36,003 nt of DNA from an uncultured Mailhella sp. (lineage in GTDB: Bacteria > Desulfobacterota > Desulfovibrionia > Desulfovibrionales > Desulfovibrionaceae): positions 1 through 36,003 of the forward strand of contig NZ_CANRLT010000020.1 in assembly GCF_947631555.1 (NCBI RefSeq), read 5' to 3'. Positions 1 through 9,572 of this stretch are shown here, one piece after another (position 1 is the first letter of the stretch; each line of letters starts with the position of its first letter). The notes under the pieces are model-generated. The model was not told where the DNA came from. It did no database searches and saw nothing but the letters and a program-made list of their open reading frames with translations. The position numbers and the translations under genes were made by a program.

Positions 1-105
1 CGGCAAAAAAGTACACTTTTTTGTCATTTCCAAGGGATGAGTTCGGGAAGCCGAGACGATCCTGGAATATGAAACAATAATGCGCTGTTGTGGAGGTTTG
101 AAGCA

Positions 106-1188
106 ATGAATACTGAAACTTCGATACATCAACCTCATCTTGATAATATCGATTTTTTTCGTATTCTTTTTACAATAATAATTTTGTATGGGCATTGTTT
201 AAAGCAATTAATATTGATTGCTGGAAGTCAGGCGCCTTTTTTTTGGGTGAAAAGTTTTACTTCTGCATTTGCTTATATGTGTGATACATTTTTTATTATA
301 TCGGGATTTTTTATGTTTTTTTCTTTTCATAAAAAAGAATATAATTTATTTAAAATTGTTATTAACAAGATAGCGAGATTATGGCCGGTTGTAATTTGCT
401 CGATAATATGTTTGTTAGTTCTTGATATATTTGGTGTAGAATACTTTAATAAAACAAGTTGGTGTTTTGAAATGTTTTTATTACATGATGCACTCACTCA
501 TAAAATGTCAGCAGGCCACATGTGGTATGTAAATGTTATGTTTTGGGGATATATTTTGTATTATTTAATATATAATATATTTGATAAAAATAAAATAAGC
601 TATGTTATTGGTATAATTGTTTTTTGTGCATATTCAATTCTTTTAAAGGAAAATGGTAATCAAATAGAAGGTTATATTTTTTCATTTCGGATGGTTCGCG
701 GCATTGCAGGAATGGGTTTGGGGTATTTAATTGCTTATTTGTATAGAAATTGTTATCCTTGTATAGTTAAAATAAACGACAAAAAGGCAACAATTATATG
801 GACTGTTATAGAAATTATTTCATTATTTTTGATAATAAAAATTACACTTGTAAAAGGGGTATCAATAAGTTTTGCTATAATAATTGTTTCGTTTTTAATG
901 ATGTTTTATTCATTTTTATTTAATAAAGGGTTTTTATCAAAATTATTTAATGTTTCCTGGATGTCATCTTTTGGTAAATATTGCTATAGCATTTATATGA
1001 TGCAGTATTTTCCATTTTTTATTTTGAAAAAATATTTATGGACACGTGAATTTGTCATTAATTACCCGCTATTTAATATTATATTATTTGTATGTATCTG
1101 TACTATTGTAGGAATAATAACGTATCATGTGGTTGAAAGACCGTGTAAAAAACTGATATTGAAATATGCTGCGAAAGCATGTGATTAA
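106..1188 (+). CDS. Acyltransferase family 3 membrane protein
   Basis: A 360-residue, very hydrophobic protein that fits the acyltransferase-3 family: integral membrane enzymes that move acyl groups (often O-acetyl) onto surface polysaccharides or lipids. Visible support: the N-terminal segment NIDFFRILF followed by YGHCL, with the His typical of the first membrane helix in this family; a second helix with SGFFMFF; a GHMWYVNVMFWGY segment; about ten membrane spans; and a basic C-terminus after a final VVERPCKK motif, also common in the family. The ATG at 106 is chosen over an in-frame TTG at 88 because GGAGG at 92-96 sits 9 nt upstream of it. The gene is strongly AT-rich, unlike everything else in the window, which suggests horizontal transfer, as is common for surface-modification genes. 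It has no obvious operon partner here. Substrate unknown. Confidence 0.88.
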   Translation: MNTETSIHQPHLDNIDFFRILFTIIILYGHCLKQLILIAGSQAPFFWVKSFTSAFAYMCDTFFIISGFFMFFSFHKKEYNLFKIVINKIARLWPVVICSIICLLVLDIFGVEYFNKTSWCFEMFLLHDALTHKMSAGHMWYVNVMFWGYILYYLIYNIFDKNKISYVIGIIVFCAYSILLKENGNQIEGYIFSFRMVRGIAGMGLGYLIAYLYRNCYPCIVKINDKKATIIWTVIEIISLFLIIKITLVKGVSISFAIIIVSFLMMFYSFLFNKGFLSKLFNVSWMSSFGKYCYSIYMMQYFPFFILKKYLWTREFVINYPLFNIILFVCICTIVGIITYHVVERPCKKLILKYAAKACD

Positions 1189-1770
1189 GTTTTAACAGAC
1201 TCCGCATGAAAACAGGAGTCGCAGGACGCAGTCAGGTTTTCTTCCTGCCTGACGTGGAAGAAAGCAAACAGTCTTTGTGCTGGACAGCAAGGAAAGTTCA
1301 GCCCCAGGCCTGTCCCCCGTTAAAAGAGTTGCAACGTGTTTTCGGAACGCCGCGGCCTTGAGCTTTTGCGTACTTGCTGGAAGAGAGGCGTGAGTTCCGT
1401 GGTCTCGGGGCGATGTTCTTCGGCCTAAGGGCAAGGCACCAAGTGCTATCACCGGCGGTAAGCCTTGCGTTCTTGTCGCGGAGCTTTGAAAACAGCGCTG
1501 GATTTCATACTGGCTGCATTCTGAACGGCAATTTTAATAGTCGGTGTGTCGGTGCCGCCGCAGTGTGAAGCTCGTTGTCTGCGCAACTCCACAGAAGAGC
1601 CCTTCGTCCGTGCCGTTGATTCAGCAACAGATGATGCCCTGGTGGTTGTTTTTTGTCCGCCGCGATGTAGGCGTGGCACCTTTTGCAGTGGTGAAACGGC
1701 GGCAGATTGTGTGTTTTGCGGAGCTGTGCCTGGCACTGGAAGTTCGGGCGAAGTTCGGAGCGAAGAGACG
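1189..1770. other. Gene-poor stretch between acyltransferase and pyrG
   Basis: About 580 bp with no reading frame that looks like a protein; the short open frames on both strands overlap each other and are rich in Arg, Ser and Pro, as expected for chance frames in GC-rich DNA. A 6-bp inverted repeat (1198-1203 / 1215-1220) lies just after the acyltransferase stop but lacks a T-run. Base composition returns abruptly to the GC-rich background after position 1190, marking the right edge of the AT-rich gene. Confidence 0.5.
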
Positions 1771-1801
1771 AAAAAGGCCCGGCGTGAAGCCGAGCCTTTT
1801 T
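1771..1801 (-). terminator. Rho-independent terminator of pyrG
   Basis: The arms AAAAAGGCCCGGC and GCCGAGCCTTTTT form a stem of about 13 bp with one mismatch around a GTGAA loop. Read on the minus strand the stem ends in a T-run. It lies 19 bp past the pyrG stop. Confidence 0.8.
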
Positions 1802-1819
1802 CTCTGCACGGAGCAGGGG

Positions 1820-3481
<1,662 letters not shown>

Positions 3482-3560
3482 TTATTTATGAAGCATGGCG
3501 GAGGAGGAACTCTGACACCGGATACGCAGATTCGCGCCTTTTGGACGAAATGTCACCCCA

Positions 3561-3590
3561 TTGACGCACCGCGGCTTTCCTCCTTATACT
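3561..3590 (+). promoter_or_regulatory. Sigma-70-type promoter for purQ
   Basis: TTGACG (3561-3566) and TATACT (3585-3590) are separated by 18 bp. Each hexamer matches the consensus at five of six positions. The predicted transcript start near 3597 leaves a leader of about 190 nt before the purQ ATG. Confidence 0.7.
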
Positions 3591-3596
3591 TGATAC

Positions 3597-3790
3597 CCCT
3601 TGGGAAAGGAAGGCTTAAATCAGGACCCCGGAAAAATTTCTTCTGTCCCGGCGAGCTGCTGTAAAGGACACGGGGCGGCCTGCCTTTTCGAGGGACAGAG
3701 CCTTCCGCAGAAAGGCGCTGCTGCGGCGGAGTGCGGCGCTTTCTGAATTCCGGTTTTCCGGCAACCCCTGTCCGCCCTCTGGAGTACGCA
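3597..3790 (+). promoter_or_regulatory. Structured 5' leader of purQ
   Basis: The leader between the predicted start site and purQ contains a bulged 13-bp stem (3708-3721 with 3733-3745) followed directly by a tetraloop hairpin, CCGG-TTTT-CCGG (3750-3761), and ends at a GGAG ribosome-binding site (3781-3784). No known riboswitch class was recognised. It could be an attenuation or translation-control element, or simply a long leader; the function is inference. Confidence 0.4.
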
Positions 3791-4594
3791 ATGGCCAAGG
3801 TCAATGTCCTGGTGCTCACCGGCTACGGTACCAACTGCCACGATGAAACGGCGCATGCTGCCCGCCTTGGCGGTGCGGATCGTGCGGATATTGTCCATTT
3901 TTCCGATATCGTGTCCGGCGATGTCCGGCTTGAAGATTATCAGATGATCACCTTTCCCGGCGGCTTCCTCGATGGCGACGACATGGGGGCGGCCCAGGCG
4001 GCGGCTCAGCGCTGGCTGCACCTGAACGATGCGCACGGTGTGCCGCTTCTGGAACATCTGAACCGCTTCCTGAACGACGGCAAACTGATGCTGGGTATCT
4101 GCAACGGCTTCCAGCTCATGGTCAAACTGGGGCTTTTGCCCGCGCTGGACGGCAAGCGTTTTGAGCGCCAGGTCTCGCTGACCTACAATAATTCTGCGCG
4201 GTTCGAGGATCGCTGGGTGGAGCTGACGGCGAACGGGAAAAGTCCCTGCATCTTTACCAGAGGACTTGGGCGTCTGGCTATGCCGGTTCGCCACGGTGAA
4301 GGGCGTATCGTGGTTCCCGATGATGAAACCTTGAAGCGCCTTGAAGCTGAAAATCTCATCGCCCTCCAGTATGCCGATCCGGAAACGGGTCTGCCGACGC
4401 AGGAATATCCGGCCAACCCCAACGGTTCTCCTCTGGCCATCGCCGGACTTACCGATCCCACGGGGCACTGCCTCGGCCTCATGCCCCATCCCGAAGCCTT
4501 CAGCCACAATACCAACGCTCCCGGATGGCGCCGCGGCGAATACGAGCTGCCCGGCACCATACTCTTTGAAAACGCCGTGCACTACCTGCGCTGA
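3791..4594 (+). CDS. purQ: Phosphoribosylformylglycinamidine synthase, glutaminase subunit
   Basis: A 267-residue glutamine amidotransferase of the PurQ family. It supplies ammonia to PurL for conversion of formylglycinamide ribonucleotide to the amidine in purine synthesis, in the cytoplasm. The class-I triad is visible: Cys104 in GICNGFQ, and His233/Glu235 in MPHPE. The N-terminal VLVLTGYGTNCHDET resembles the GxGTNCDxE segment of PurQ, and FPGGFLDGDD around residue 55 matches the family's substrate-binding loop. The ATG at 3791 is preferred to an upstream in-frame ATG at 3731 because GGAG sits at 3781-3784 and the family N-terminus begins here. PurL and PurS are not in the window, so the gene stands alone. 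It is divergent from pyrG, making this a small nucleotide-synthesis locus. Confidence 0.95.
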   Translation: MAKVNVLVLTGYGTNCHDETAHAARLGGADRADIVHFSDIVSGDVRLEDYQMITFPGGFLDGDDMGAAQAAAQRWLHLNDAHGVPLLEHLNRFLNDGKLMLGICNGFQLMVKLGLLPALDGKRFERQVSLTYNNSARFEDRWVELTANGKSPCIFTRGLGRLAMPVRHGEGRIVVPDDETLKRLEAENLIALQYADPETGLPTQEYPANPNGSPLAIAGLTDPTGHCLGLMPHPEAFSHNTNAPGWRRGEYELPGTILFENAVHYLR

Positions 4595-4638
4595 CAGACG
4601 CTGAACGGACAGCGGGGAACGGCCTTTGCTTTCTCCCG

Positions 4639-4689
4639 AAGACGGCGCACCCATACTCTGAAGTGAACAGGGGACAGGTGCGCCGTCTT
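4639..4689 (+). terminator. Inverted repeat, possible purQ terminator
   Basis: A perfect 13-bp inverted repeat (AAGACGGCGCACC at 4639-4651, its complement at 4677-4689) with a 25-nt loop lies 45 bp after the purQ stop. The T-run after the stem is poor (TGCCGTTATGTT), so it may be a processing or stabilising hairpin rather than a classic terminator. Confidence 0.45.
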
Positions 4690-5123
4690 GCCGTTATGTT
4701 ACCGGGAGAGCCGATGCCTTGTCCGTGCGTAAAGCCGGGAACAGTCCTGGTTCTGTCCGAGGGCCGTGAACACCGCAGTCTTTCTTCCTGGCTGTTTGGC
4801 GGCTGTCCCACGGAAAGCGGCAAGAGGCTCAGCTTTGAGGAGCGTTTAAAAGAGTTTGTATAAACGTCTCTTTTCCTGTGACGTGAGGACTGTCAGGACG
4901 CTGCAGAACACTGCACGGTTGGTGTGTTGTCTTGCCGTGAAGGGTTTTCGGCAGTGCGTATGCCACCCTGCATCAGGAACGGCAGCAAAACCGGCAGCAG
5001 GATAACTGGTGAGAGCGCAGCCTGGGCTGGCTGGGCGGTAAAGCAGTTTTCCCGACCGGCTGCATTTCAGTCCCAAACAGTCCCCCGCAGAGATTTTTAT
5101 TGACGTGCTTTCTGGAAAGCCGC
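4690..5123. other. Intergenic stretch, purQ to sensor kinase 3' end
   Basis: The two flanking genes converge here. No credible coding frame is seen: the short open frames lack family signatures and ribosome-binding sites. A weak AT-rich inverted repeat at about 4843-4874 (AAAAGAG facing CTCTTTT) could act as a bidirectional terminator, but the stem is only 7 bp. Confidence 0.35.
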
Positions 5124-7724
5124 TCAGGACTCGTCGGTCTGCGGAGATTGCCCGTCCAGCAGGCGGGTGAGGACGGCCATGAGCTTCGACACGTCGATGG
5201 GCTTGGCCACATGGGCGTTCATGCCGCAGCTCAGAGCCTGCTTCTTGTCTTCTTCGAAGGCGTTGGCGGTAAAGGCCACGATGGGCACGGCGGCAAGCTG
5301 TGGGTCGTTCAGGGCGCGGATGGTTCGCGTGGCCTCGTAGCCGTTCATCACGGGCATCTGCACGTCCATGAGAACAAGTGCGTAATGGCCGGGCGGGGAG
5401 CTGCGCACCTTGCTCACGGCCTCGGTTCCGTCCCCGGCGGTATCCACAATGAAACCGGCTTCTTCCAGAATTTCCTGGGTGATTTCGCGGTTAAGCTCGT
5501 TGTCCTCCACAAGGAGAAGTCGCAGGCCGTGCAGCCGAGCCAGGGGATCCGGAGCTTCCTCTTCCCTGACCGGTTCCACTTTGGGTGCGCCCAGGGCGGC
5601 GGACAGAGCGTCGCGCAGCACAGAGAGGAAGAAGGGGTTGTTGCAGACCGCTGCGGCCCCGGACTGTTTCGCTTCTTCTTCAAAGGAGGCACAGTCGAAG
5701 GAAGTGGCGATGACGAGCGCGTCCGGCTGAAGGCTGTGGAAACGGCGCACGATTTCCGGCCCGCCGGCTCCGGGCAGTGTCCAGCTGGTGATGCAGAGGG
5801 AGAAGGCGTCCCCCGCAGCCGCGGCATTTCGTGTGAGCGTGAGGGCTTCCTCGCCCGACGCAGCGTCTTCCGTGCGCAGCCCGAAGTGGGCGAGTATGGC
5901 AGTGAGGCATTTTCGTGTGGAAAGTGTTTCGTCCACGATGAGCGCCCGCCGTCCGGCCAGTTCCGGCAGAGCCGCAGGCGGCTTGGCGCCGGGCTGAAGG
6001 CGGAAATCGAGTCCGATGATGAATTCCGAGCCGTGACCGGGTTCAGATTCCACTGCGATGGTTCCACCCATGGCGTCCACGATGCGCTTCGTGATGGCCA
6101 TACCCAGGCCGCTGCCCTGTATGCCGCTGACCGTGGAGGTGCGTTCCCGTTCAAAGGGCTTGAAAATGTCGCGGATGAAGTCCGGGCTGATGCCGATGCC
6201 GGTATCCTTGATGCGGATTTCGTAGCTCGCATATCCTGCGGGAGCGCCTGGGCGTTGCCGCACCGTTACGGCCACGGAGCCGCCTTCGGGCGTGAACTTG
6301 ACGGCGTTCGAGAGTACATTCAGCAGTATCTGATTGAGGTGCAGCCGGTCGCAGAGGATGTCCTCGTCGGTCACGTCCTCGGCATCTATGGAGAATGCAA
6401 GCTGTTTTTCTCTAACCTGATTCTGAATGATGTCGCGGATTTCCTGAAAGATTTCGGCGAGGGAGCAGGGCTTTTCGTTGATTTCCAGCTTGCCGGCCTC
6501 AATGCAGCTCATGTCGAGAATGTCGTTGATGAGGCTGAGCAGGTGGTTGCCGGAAGAGAGGATCTTGGCGAGGTAGTCCTTCAGGCGTGAGGGGTTGTCG
6601 AGGCAGTTCTTCGCCAGCGTGGTGAAGCCCAGGATGGCGGTCATGGGGGTGCGGATGTCGTGGGAAATGTTGAACAGGAACGTGGTCTTGGCCCTGTCCG
6701 CCGCTTCTGCCTTGCGCAGTTTTTCCGAGAGCAGCGCCTGTTCCACGGCTTCGGCGGCGCGCTCCTTCATCTGATGGTACAGGAAGAAGATGTACAGTGC
6801 GAGCGCAGCGGCCATGAGCAGGGCGACGATGGCCGCCACGCGGCGGATCTGCCAGAGCAGGGAGAACACTTCGCTTTCCGGCACGGAAATGCTGATGCTC
6901 CAGTCGTTTACGCCCGCCGGTCCGTAATACATGTATTCCCAGCCCTGGAGTCTTGGTGTGCGGTAGATCACCAGTCCGCGGCCCAGAGCCAGCATACTGT
7001 CCGTGTACTCGTGCCAGCTTGTCCCCCCCCGCGTCTCGCGATCCGGCGTATCCATATCGGCAACGTTGAGCAGCTTGTCGTGCCAGGTGTCCAGAATGAA
7101 ATTGCCGGTACGGGTGTCGATGATATAGGTGCTGGCCTTGCCATTATAAATATTACGGATACTCAGTTGCTGAGGGAGCTTTTTCAGGGAGATGGCGCCG
7201 TAGAGCAGAGCCACCGGTCTGCCGTCTTTAATGATGGGAAGCATGTTGCGCAGGATAAGCTCCCCGTTCTCCACGCTGACCACGCGATCCGTGAGGTGTT
7301 CCCCGCGCTGAAATTCTTTCTGAAAGCTGAAATCTTCCTTTTGGGAAACATCGATGACATTCCCGGATGGGGTGACGATCTGGTCGTTGGGCAGGAGAAG
7401 GCGGACGTTCATGACCTTCAGCAGAGGAGATATGGAACGCAGCGTGTCTATGGTGGACTCCAGATTGTCCACGCCGGCATCGGTGATCAGTTCCGCCGTG
7501 GCCTTGAGGATTCGGGTGTCCCGCTCCACCATGGACTGGATTTCGTCCACGACGGTCTGTACGCCTTCTTCCAGCCGCAGCAGGGAGTTTTTCCAGACGA
7601 TTTCCTGTACCTGAACATAGGACACGGAGGCCACGAGGATGAGCGCAAGGACGGTGACACCCGTGACGATGAGGAGTTTGCCCTTCTTGTATATGGCTTT
7701 CAAGTTTGTCCGCTGTCTGTCCAT
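5124..7724 (-). CDS. Hybrid sensor histidine kinase with two receiver domains
   Basis: An 866-residue inner-membrane hybrid kinase. Order: membrane helix (about 17-38); a periplasmic sensor region of about 250 residues resembling a double-Cache fold; a second helix (about 295-317); a short coiled linker; a HisKA domain with phospho-acceptor His355 in FNISHDIRTP; an ATP-binding domain with N-box Asn473, G1 motif DTGIGIS and G2 motif GSGLGM; receiver 1 (about 592-712); and receiver 2 (about 734-857). Receiver 2 is canonical, with Asp787 in LMDVQMP and Lys841. Receiver 1 is degenerate: the phospho-acceptor position in CITSWTLPG is Ser647, and the usual Lys is replaced in CNNPFF. There is no adjacent response regulator or Hpt gene, so output probably goes through a distant Hpt protein. 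AAGG precedes the ATG. The ligand is unknown; Cache domains usually sense small organic molecules. Confidence 0.93.
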   Translation of the reverse strand: MDRQRTNLKAIYKKGKLLIVTGVTVLALILVASVSYVQVQEIVWKNSLLRLEEGVQTVVDEIQSMVERDTRILKATAELITDAGVDNLESTIDTLRSISPLLKVMNVRLLLPNDQIVTPSGNVIDVSQKEDFSFQKEFQRGEHLTDRVVSVENGELILRNMLPIIKDGRPVALLYGAISLKKLPQQLSIRNIYNGKASTYIIDTRTGNFILDTWHDKLLNVADMDTPDRETRGGTSWHEYTDSMLALGRGLVIYRTPRLQGWEYMYYGPAGVNDWSISISVPESEVFSLLWQIRRVAAIVALLMAAALALYIFFLYHQMKERAAEAVEQALLSEKLRKAEAADRAKTTFLFNISHDIRTPMTAILGFTTLAKNCLDNPSRLKDYLAKILSSGNHLLSLINDILDMSCIEAGKLEINEKPCSLAEIFQEIRDIIQNQVREKQLAFSIDAEDVTDEDILCDRLHLNQILLNVLSNAVKFTPEGGSVAVTVRQRPGAPAGYASYEIRIKDTGIGISPDFIRDIFKPFERERTSTVSGIQGSGLGMAITKRIVDAMGGTIAVESEPGHGSEFIIGLDFRLQPGAKPPAALPELAGRRALIVDETLSTRKCLTAILAHFGLRTEDAASGEEALTLTRNAAAAGDAFSLCITSWTLPGAGGPEIVRRFHSLQPDALVIATSFDCASFEEEAKQSGAAAVCNNPFFLSVLRDALSAALGAPKVEPVREEEAPDPLARLHGLRLLLVEDNELNREITQEILEEAGFIVDTAGDGTEAVSKVRSSPPGHYALVLMDVQMPVMNGYEATRTIRALNDPQLAAVPIVAFTANAFEEDKKQALSCGMNAHVAKPIDVSKLMAVLTRLLDGQSPQTDES

Positions 7725-8183
7725 TGCCGCGACCTTTGGTTAGGGAAAGGAGACACAGGGAAAAGGCGCATTGAACGTCCCGGAGTTTTTCCGCTTTTGC
7801 GGACAAGGACGTATCCTTATAAGGCTAATTTGCCACTCGTGTTTTGTAAAGGGAAAATTGCCATGCTCCGCCTTCGCCTCCAGGGCTTGAGGTGTGGACC
7901 GGGGAGAGGCATCTTTCCTCATACATGTATTGAAAACACAGCCGTACTTCAAAATACAGTCCAGCCCGTCCTGAAGGGTGTTGCTTCTTCGTCTGGTTCC
8001 CGAAGCAACGCTTTCCGTGGCTGGAGCAGCTTGTCAGCTGGGGGCGGAGCGCGGTATCGTGGGGCTGACTGCGGACGCCGGACAGGGGAGAAGCGGACGT
8101 TCCCCGAATGCGGCGGGAATGGACGCAGTGCGCGGCGCGGGGGAAACAGAGGGCGAACTTCCTCCTGCCGGAAAGGAGGTTTC
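7725..8183. other. Divergent intergenic region, kinase and AI-2E-family gene
   Basis: The 459 bp hold no recognisable gene. An 8-bp inverted repeat with a 14-nt loop (GTTGCTTC at 7980-7987, complement at 8002-8009) and a small palindrome CCTTATAAGG near 7815 are the only structures seen. Promoters for both flanking genes must lie here, but no strong match was identified. Confidence 0.35.
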
Positions 8184-9284
8184 ATGGTCTGCGAGAAGCA
8201 TGTGTTCGAAGCCAGGGCGTTTCTGCTGCTCCTTGTCGCCGCTACCGTGCTGTTCGGGTGGATGCTGCGGCCGTTTTTCGACGTGGTCTTATGGGCCGCG
8301 GTCATTGCCGTACTCTTCACCCCCATGCAGGTTCTGCTGAGGGAGCGCTGCCGCATGGGGCACAGTCTTGCGGCGCTTCTTACCGTGACGTGCAGTCTGG
8401 TGGTCATCATCCTGCCGCTGGCCTGGATAGTTTATTCCTGTGTGAGCGAAGGTGCGGCCATGTACGCACGGCTTTCCTCCGGCGAGAGCGTCTTCATGGA
8501 GGCCGTGGATCGCCTGCGGGTACTGTTTCCCGCCGCTCAGGAATGGCTTGCCCGTTATGGTTACGACGCCGCGCGCATCAAGACGGAGCTTTCGGGACTG
8601 GGGATGTCGCTGGGCGGGATGCTGGCAAAGAACACCGTGGCCTTTGGCGGCGGCGCGGCCCATTTTCTTACGGATTTGGCCCTCGTCCTCTATCTCTCCT
8701 TTTTCTTCGTGCGCGATGGTGAAAGACTGGTGAGGCTGCTTATCCGTGCCATGCCCTTCGGGGATAAGCGCGAGATGCGTCTGCTCCGCAGGTTCGCCGG
8801 AGTGATGCGGGCCACAGTCAAGGGCAGCCTGCTGGTGGCGGCCGCTCAGGGTATGCTGGGCGGGCTGATTTTCTGGGCTCTCGGCATACGCTCGCCGGTA
8901 CTCTGGGGCGTTGTCATGACCGGGCTTTCGCTCATTCCCGTGGTGGGGGCGGCGCTGGTGTGGGCGCCCACGGCCGTCTACCTTCTGGCCACAGGGCAGT
9001 ACTGGGCGGGCGCAGTTCTGCTGCTCTACGGCGCGGGCGTCATAGGGCTGGCCGACAACGTTCTCCGGCCTGTCCTCGTGGGCCGGGATACCAAGCTGCC
9101 GGACTTTCTTGTCCTGCTGTCCACACTGGGCGGTTTCATGATGTTCGGCATGGACGGCTTCGTGACCGGTCCGGCTCTGGCCGTGTTTTTCGTCACGGTG
9201 TGGCAGATCTTCATGGAGGAATACGAGCCTGACGCCGCGGAAGCGGAGAAACTGTGCGAAGACGGCGGGCGGGACCGCTTCTGA
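8184..9284 (+). CDS. AI-2E family transporter-like membrane protein
   Basis: A 366-residue polytopic inner-membrane protein of the AI-2E/PerM family (YdiK-, TqsA-like). Members have been linked to export of small molecules or to Na+/H+ antiport; the substrate cannot be read from sequence. Support: typical length; hydrophobic pairs at both ends around a central soluble stretch; the segment FFFVRDGERLVRLL near the middle; then KGSLLVAAAQGMLGGL, where KGxxxxxxxQG is a family hallmark; and a C-terminal half with SLIPVVGAALVW and DNVLRPVLVG, both highly typical. The ATG at 8184 follows a strong AAAGGAGG at 8173-8180; the open frame extends far upstream but only as antisense shadow of the kinase gene. 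It stands alone, convergent with the symporter gene. Confidence 0.92.
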   Translation: MVCEKHVFEARAFLLLLVAATVLFGWMLRPFFDVVLWAAVIAVLFTPMQVLLRERCRMGHSLAALLTVTCSLVVIILPLAWIVYSCVSEGAAMYARLSSGESVFMEAVDRLRVLFPAAQEWLARYGYDAARIKTELSGLGMSLGGMLAKNTVAFGGGAAHFLTDLALVLYLSFFFVRDGERLVRLLIRAMPFGDKREMRLLRRFAGVMRATVKGSLLVAAAQGMLGGLIFWALGIRSPVLWGVVMTGLSLIPVVGAALVWAPTAVYLLATGQYWAGAVLLLYGAGVIGLADNVLRPVLVGRDTKLPDFLVLLSTLGGFMMFGMDGFVTGPALAVFFVTVWQIFMEEYEPDAAEAEKLCEDGGRDRF

Positions 9285-9455
9285 AGAGCGTCGTTGGTGC
9301 CGATTATGAGATACAAGAAAATGTTACGCTGCCGTGGGGAACTGTAATATTTTGAAACGTGACACTGTGCCGGAATTTGCTAACGTACAGCTTGTCAATC
9401 CTCTGCAAAAGAAACTCCTCCTGTTTCTCCTCACACTCCTCTCTCCTCCTTGGAC

Positions 9456-9495
9456 AGACCGGCCCACACGAGCGATGTTCGGGCCGGTCTCCCTT
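9456..9495 (+). terminator. Hairpin, possible terminator of AI-2E-family gene
   Basis: A perfect 10-bp inverted repeat, AGACCGGCCC (9456-9465) and its complement (9481-9490), with a 15-nt loop and a short T-containing tail (CCCTTTAT). It lies 170 bp past the stop of the upstream gene, so it could instead end a small untranslated RNA. Confidence 0.45.
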
Positions 9496-9520
9496 TATCC
9501 GCCCTCTTTGCCGGGACGAA

Positions 9521-9556
9521 AAAACGCCGCCAGTCAGTGAAGACCGGCGGCGTTTT
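9521..9556 (-). terminator. Rho-independent terminator of the NSS symporter gene
   Basis: A perfect 11-bp stem, AAAACGCCGCC (9521-9531) and its complement (9546-9556). Read on the minus strand the stem ends in six T residues. It lies about 17 bp past the symporter stop. Confidence 0.85.
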
Positions 9557-9572
9557 GCTGCGGCATTTCTCG

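Noticed and set aside
5..22. A-run/T-run hairpin at the window start as a terminator
   Set aside because: Stem of 7 bp with almost only A-T pairs; no gene visible upstream to terminate.
4663..4863. 66-codon rightward frame after purQ
   Set aside because: No convincing ribosome-binding site or family signature; composition fits chance.
5100..6590. Long rightward open frame opposite the sensor kinase
   Set aside because: Antisense shadow; the kinase domains on the minus strand are unmistakable.
6660..8183. Upstream extension of the AI-2E-family gene frame
   Set aside because: It covers the kinase gene in antisense and an untranslated region; the real start at 8184 has a strong ribosome-binding site.
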